A stretch of DNA of 6,861 bases. Source: Acidocella sp. (GTDB lineage: Bacteria; Pseudomonadota; Alphaproteobacteria; Acetobacterales; Acetobacteraceae). The notes under the pieces were generated by a model that was given only the letters and a program-made list of their open reading frames with translations, made no database searches and was not told the DNA's origin. Each line of letters opens with the position of its first letter. The stretch's first letter is position 1. The stretch lies in assembly GCA_028687415.1 (NCBI GenBank), contig JAQUAC010000120.1, forward strand, positions 1 to 6,861, given 5' to 3'. The position numbers and the translations under genes are program-made. Shown in pieces: positions 5,911 through 6,861 of this stretch.

Positions 5911-5940
5911 TTGACAGCGAAATTTTGAAAATCAGAAAAT
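5911..5940 (+). promoter_or_regulatory. Candidate promoter in the AT-rich patch before the recombinase fragment
   Basis: A perfect TTGACA at 5911-5916 is followed after 18 bases by GAAAAT (5935-5940). The patch 5897-5941 is strikingly AT-rich against its surroundings. It also holds an inverted repeat, TGATTTT (5905-5911) with AAAATCA (5928-5934), that overlaps the -35 box and could be an operator. It would read toward the truncated recombinase. A perfect TATAAT at 5979-5984 has no matching -35 box. Confidence 0.3.
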
Positions 5941-5978
5941 CGCGCACGCCCGGTAACACACACCTCCTACGCTCCTAA

Positions 5979-6578
5979 TATAATCATCGCGTTCGGCGAC
6001 TCTCGGCCGAGGAATACCGGCAACTGGGGAAGGCGCTCGCTGAGGGGTGTGCGGCTGCCGAGGCTGCACAAGGAATTGCTGGCATTTGGCTGCTGGCTTT
6101 GACTGGTTGTCGCTCGGGTGAAATCATCAACCTCAAATGGGAGGAGGTTGATGAACCGGGAAGTTGCCTGCGGCTATTGGAAAGCAAGGAAGGGGCGTCG
6201 ATCAGGCCGGCGGGGCAAGCCGTGTTTGAGGTGCTCGCCCAGATTGAGAAGAAAAAGGATTGCCCCTATGTCCTCCTGCCAGTGCGCGGCGACGGGCCGT
6301 TTGGCGGCATGGCGCGGGCCTGGAAGCGGACATTTAAGCGTACGCAACTGACAGGCGTGACGCCCCACACGCTCAGGCATTCCTACGCATCAGTGGCTGG
6401 TGATCTTGGCTTCACGGAATCCACGATCGCCGCATTACTTGGGCATGCCGCTGGGTCGGTGACCAGTCGCTATGTGCATCACCTCGATAGCGTTCTTATC
6501 GCCGCAGCCGATAAGGTGGCGGCGGCTATTCATGGCATGATGACCACCGACCCCATGAAGCATGCAGGCCCAACATAA
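5979..6578 (+). pseudogene. Truncated tyrosine recombinase, catalytic domain only
   Basis: The frame is open from a stop at 5976-5978 to TAA at 6576-6578, about 199 codons, with no ATG in the conserved part. The readable sequence starts NHRVRRLSAEEYRQLG, the usual entry to the catalytic domain of phage integrases of the kind with a DUF4102-like N-terminus; the arm-binding and core-binding domains are missing. All catalytic residues remain. Counted from the TTG at 6099 they are R5 (TGCRSGE), K30 (LLESKEGAS), H90 and R93 (HTLRHS), H116 (LLGHA) and Y125 (TSRYVH). The loss is thus a clean 5' truncation, not decay by many mutations. A shortened product from TTG 6099 is conceivable but would lack the segment before the first Arg. 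It differs clearly from the intact recombinase, so it comes from another element. Confidence 0.85.
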
Positions 6579-6631
6579 AATGCCTACCCGAGCAGTCCGT
6601 GGACTAATTAAGCTGGCTTTCCTAAGAAACG

Positions 6632-6669
6632 CCGTTATTAAAGTAATCCAGGAGTTGCTTAAATAACGG
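6632..6669 (+). repeat. 12-bp inverted repeat behind the recombinase fragment
   Basis: CCGTTATTAAAG at 6632-6643 pairs with CTTAAATAACGG at 6658-6669, one mismatch, loop of 14 bases. No T tract follows, so a protein-binding site or RNA hairpin is as likely as a terminator. It starts about 50 bases after the recombinase stop. Confidence 0.45.
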
Positions 6670-6689
6670 TAGCCCCTAATGATTCGAGT

Positions 6690-6785
6690 ATGAGTGATTT
6701 GGACGACAATATAGTCCCCCAAGACCAGCACCTAATCGGCGTCAAGGTGCCGGGTTGCATGCACTCCCTTCTGTCCATCGGGTAG
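6690..6785 (+). CDS. Possible 31-residue small protein of unknown function
   Basis: ATG at 6690 opens a frame that starts MSDLDDNIVPQDQHLIGVKV and ends at TAG 6783-6785. The composition is protein-like (acidic N-terminus, then a hydrophobic stretch), unlike most chance frames here. The ribosome site is poor: GAG lies only 3-4 bases before the ATG. I do not recognise the sequence. It could be a true small protein, the start of a gene broken by a frameshift, or chance. Confidence 0.2.
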   Translation: MSDLDDNIVPQDQHLIGVKVPGCMHSLLSIG

Positions 6786-6815
6786 GAAATCATCCGGGTT
6801 TAACCATAAACTTCG

Positions 6816-6837
6816 AATCGACGCGATTTATAATCGC
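6816..6837. promoter_or_regulatory. Operator-like overlapping palindromes near the right edge
   Basis: AATCG at 6816-6820, CGATT at 6824-6828 and AATCG at 6832-6836 alternate in orientation with 3-base spacers, and GCGATT-TAT-AATCGC (6823-6837) is a 6-bp inverted repeat. A perfect TATAAT (6829-6834) lies inside it, but I see no good -35 box at 16-18 bases. The pattern would suit a repressor-controlled promoter for a gene starting beyond the window. Confidence 0.3.
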
Positions 6838-6861
6838 ATTTCCATTCAATTTGTGTATTCT

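Noticed and set aside
6435..6731. 98-codon minus-strand frame at the end of the recombinase fragment
   Set aside because: More than a third of it is antisense to the conserved catalytic end of the recombinase, and it has no recognisable features.
1..6861. CRISPR array or insertion-sequence ends
   Set aside because: No regularly spaced repeats of CRISPR length, and no transposase gene or matching terminal inverted repeats were seen on either strand.

Overview
The window looks like a piece of an alphaproteobacterial chromosome, plausibly Rhodospirillales-like. Three things point that way: a MetZ-type O-succinylhomoserine sulfhydrylase, a SAM-II-like riboswitch in its leader (a class known mainly from alphaproteobacteria), and a GC-rich double hairpin behind the gene of a kind I associate with that group. 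The assignment is an inference from sequence character, with no database support.

Layout. Positions 1-429 hold no gene I can support. Positions 430-1913 hold a two-gene operon on the minus strand: a DUF6932-type protein with nucleotidyltransferase-like motifs is followed, through a 4-base ATGA overlap, by a 303-residue protein of a family without known function. Positions 1971-2610 hold no intact gene, only debris with a probable Bro-N antirepressor fragment at its right end. Positions 2612-4216 (or 4237) encode a complete tyrosine recombinase on the minus strand. It points away from a tRNA-Gly(CCC) at 4301-4374 whose 3' end faces the recombinase. This is the usual arrangement of an element inserted at a tRNA 3' end, so about 1-4300 is best read as the tRNA-proximal part of an integrated island, with the two-gene operon as cargo. 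The far attachment site is not in view.

Positions 4375-5870 are host core: overlapping divergent promoters for the tRNA and metZ, the riboswitch leader with several mutually exclusive hairpins and a second partial copy of the riboswitch core, metZ itself, and a double-hairpin terminator. Positions 5979-6578 hold the catalytic half of a second, unrelated tyrosine recombinase, cut off at its N-terminus, which suggests decayed mobile DNA on the right side too. The last 280 bases hold hairpins, a possible 31-residue reading frame and an operator-like palindrome.

How the parts work together: MetZ makes homocysteine and its leader would let S-adenosylmethionine repress it. The recombinase would integrate and excise the island at the tRNA gene. 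The two cargo genes are translationally coupled and probably act together. They are the best candidate here for an undescribed system, and their function is unknown.
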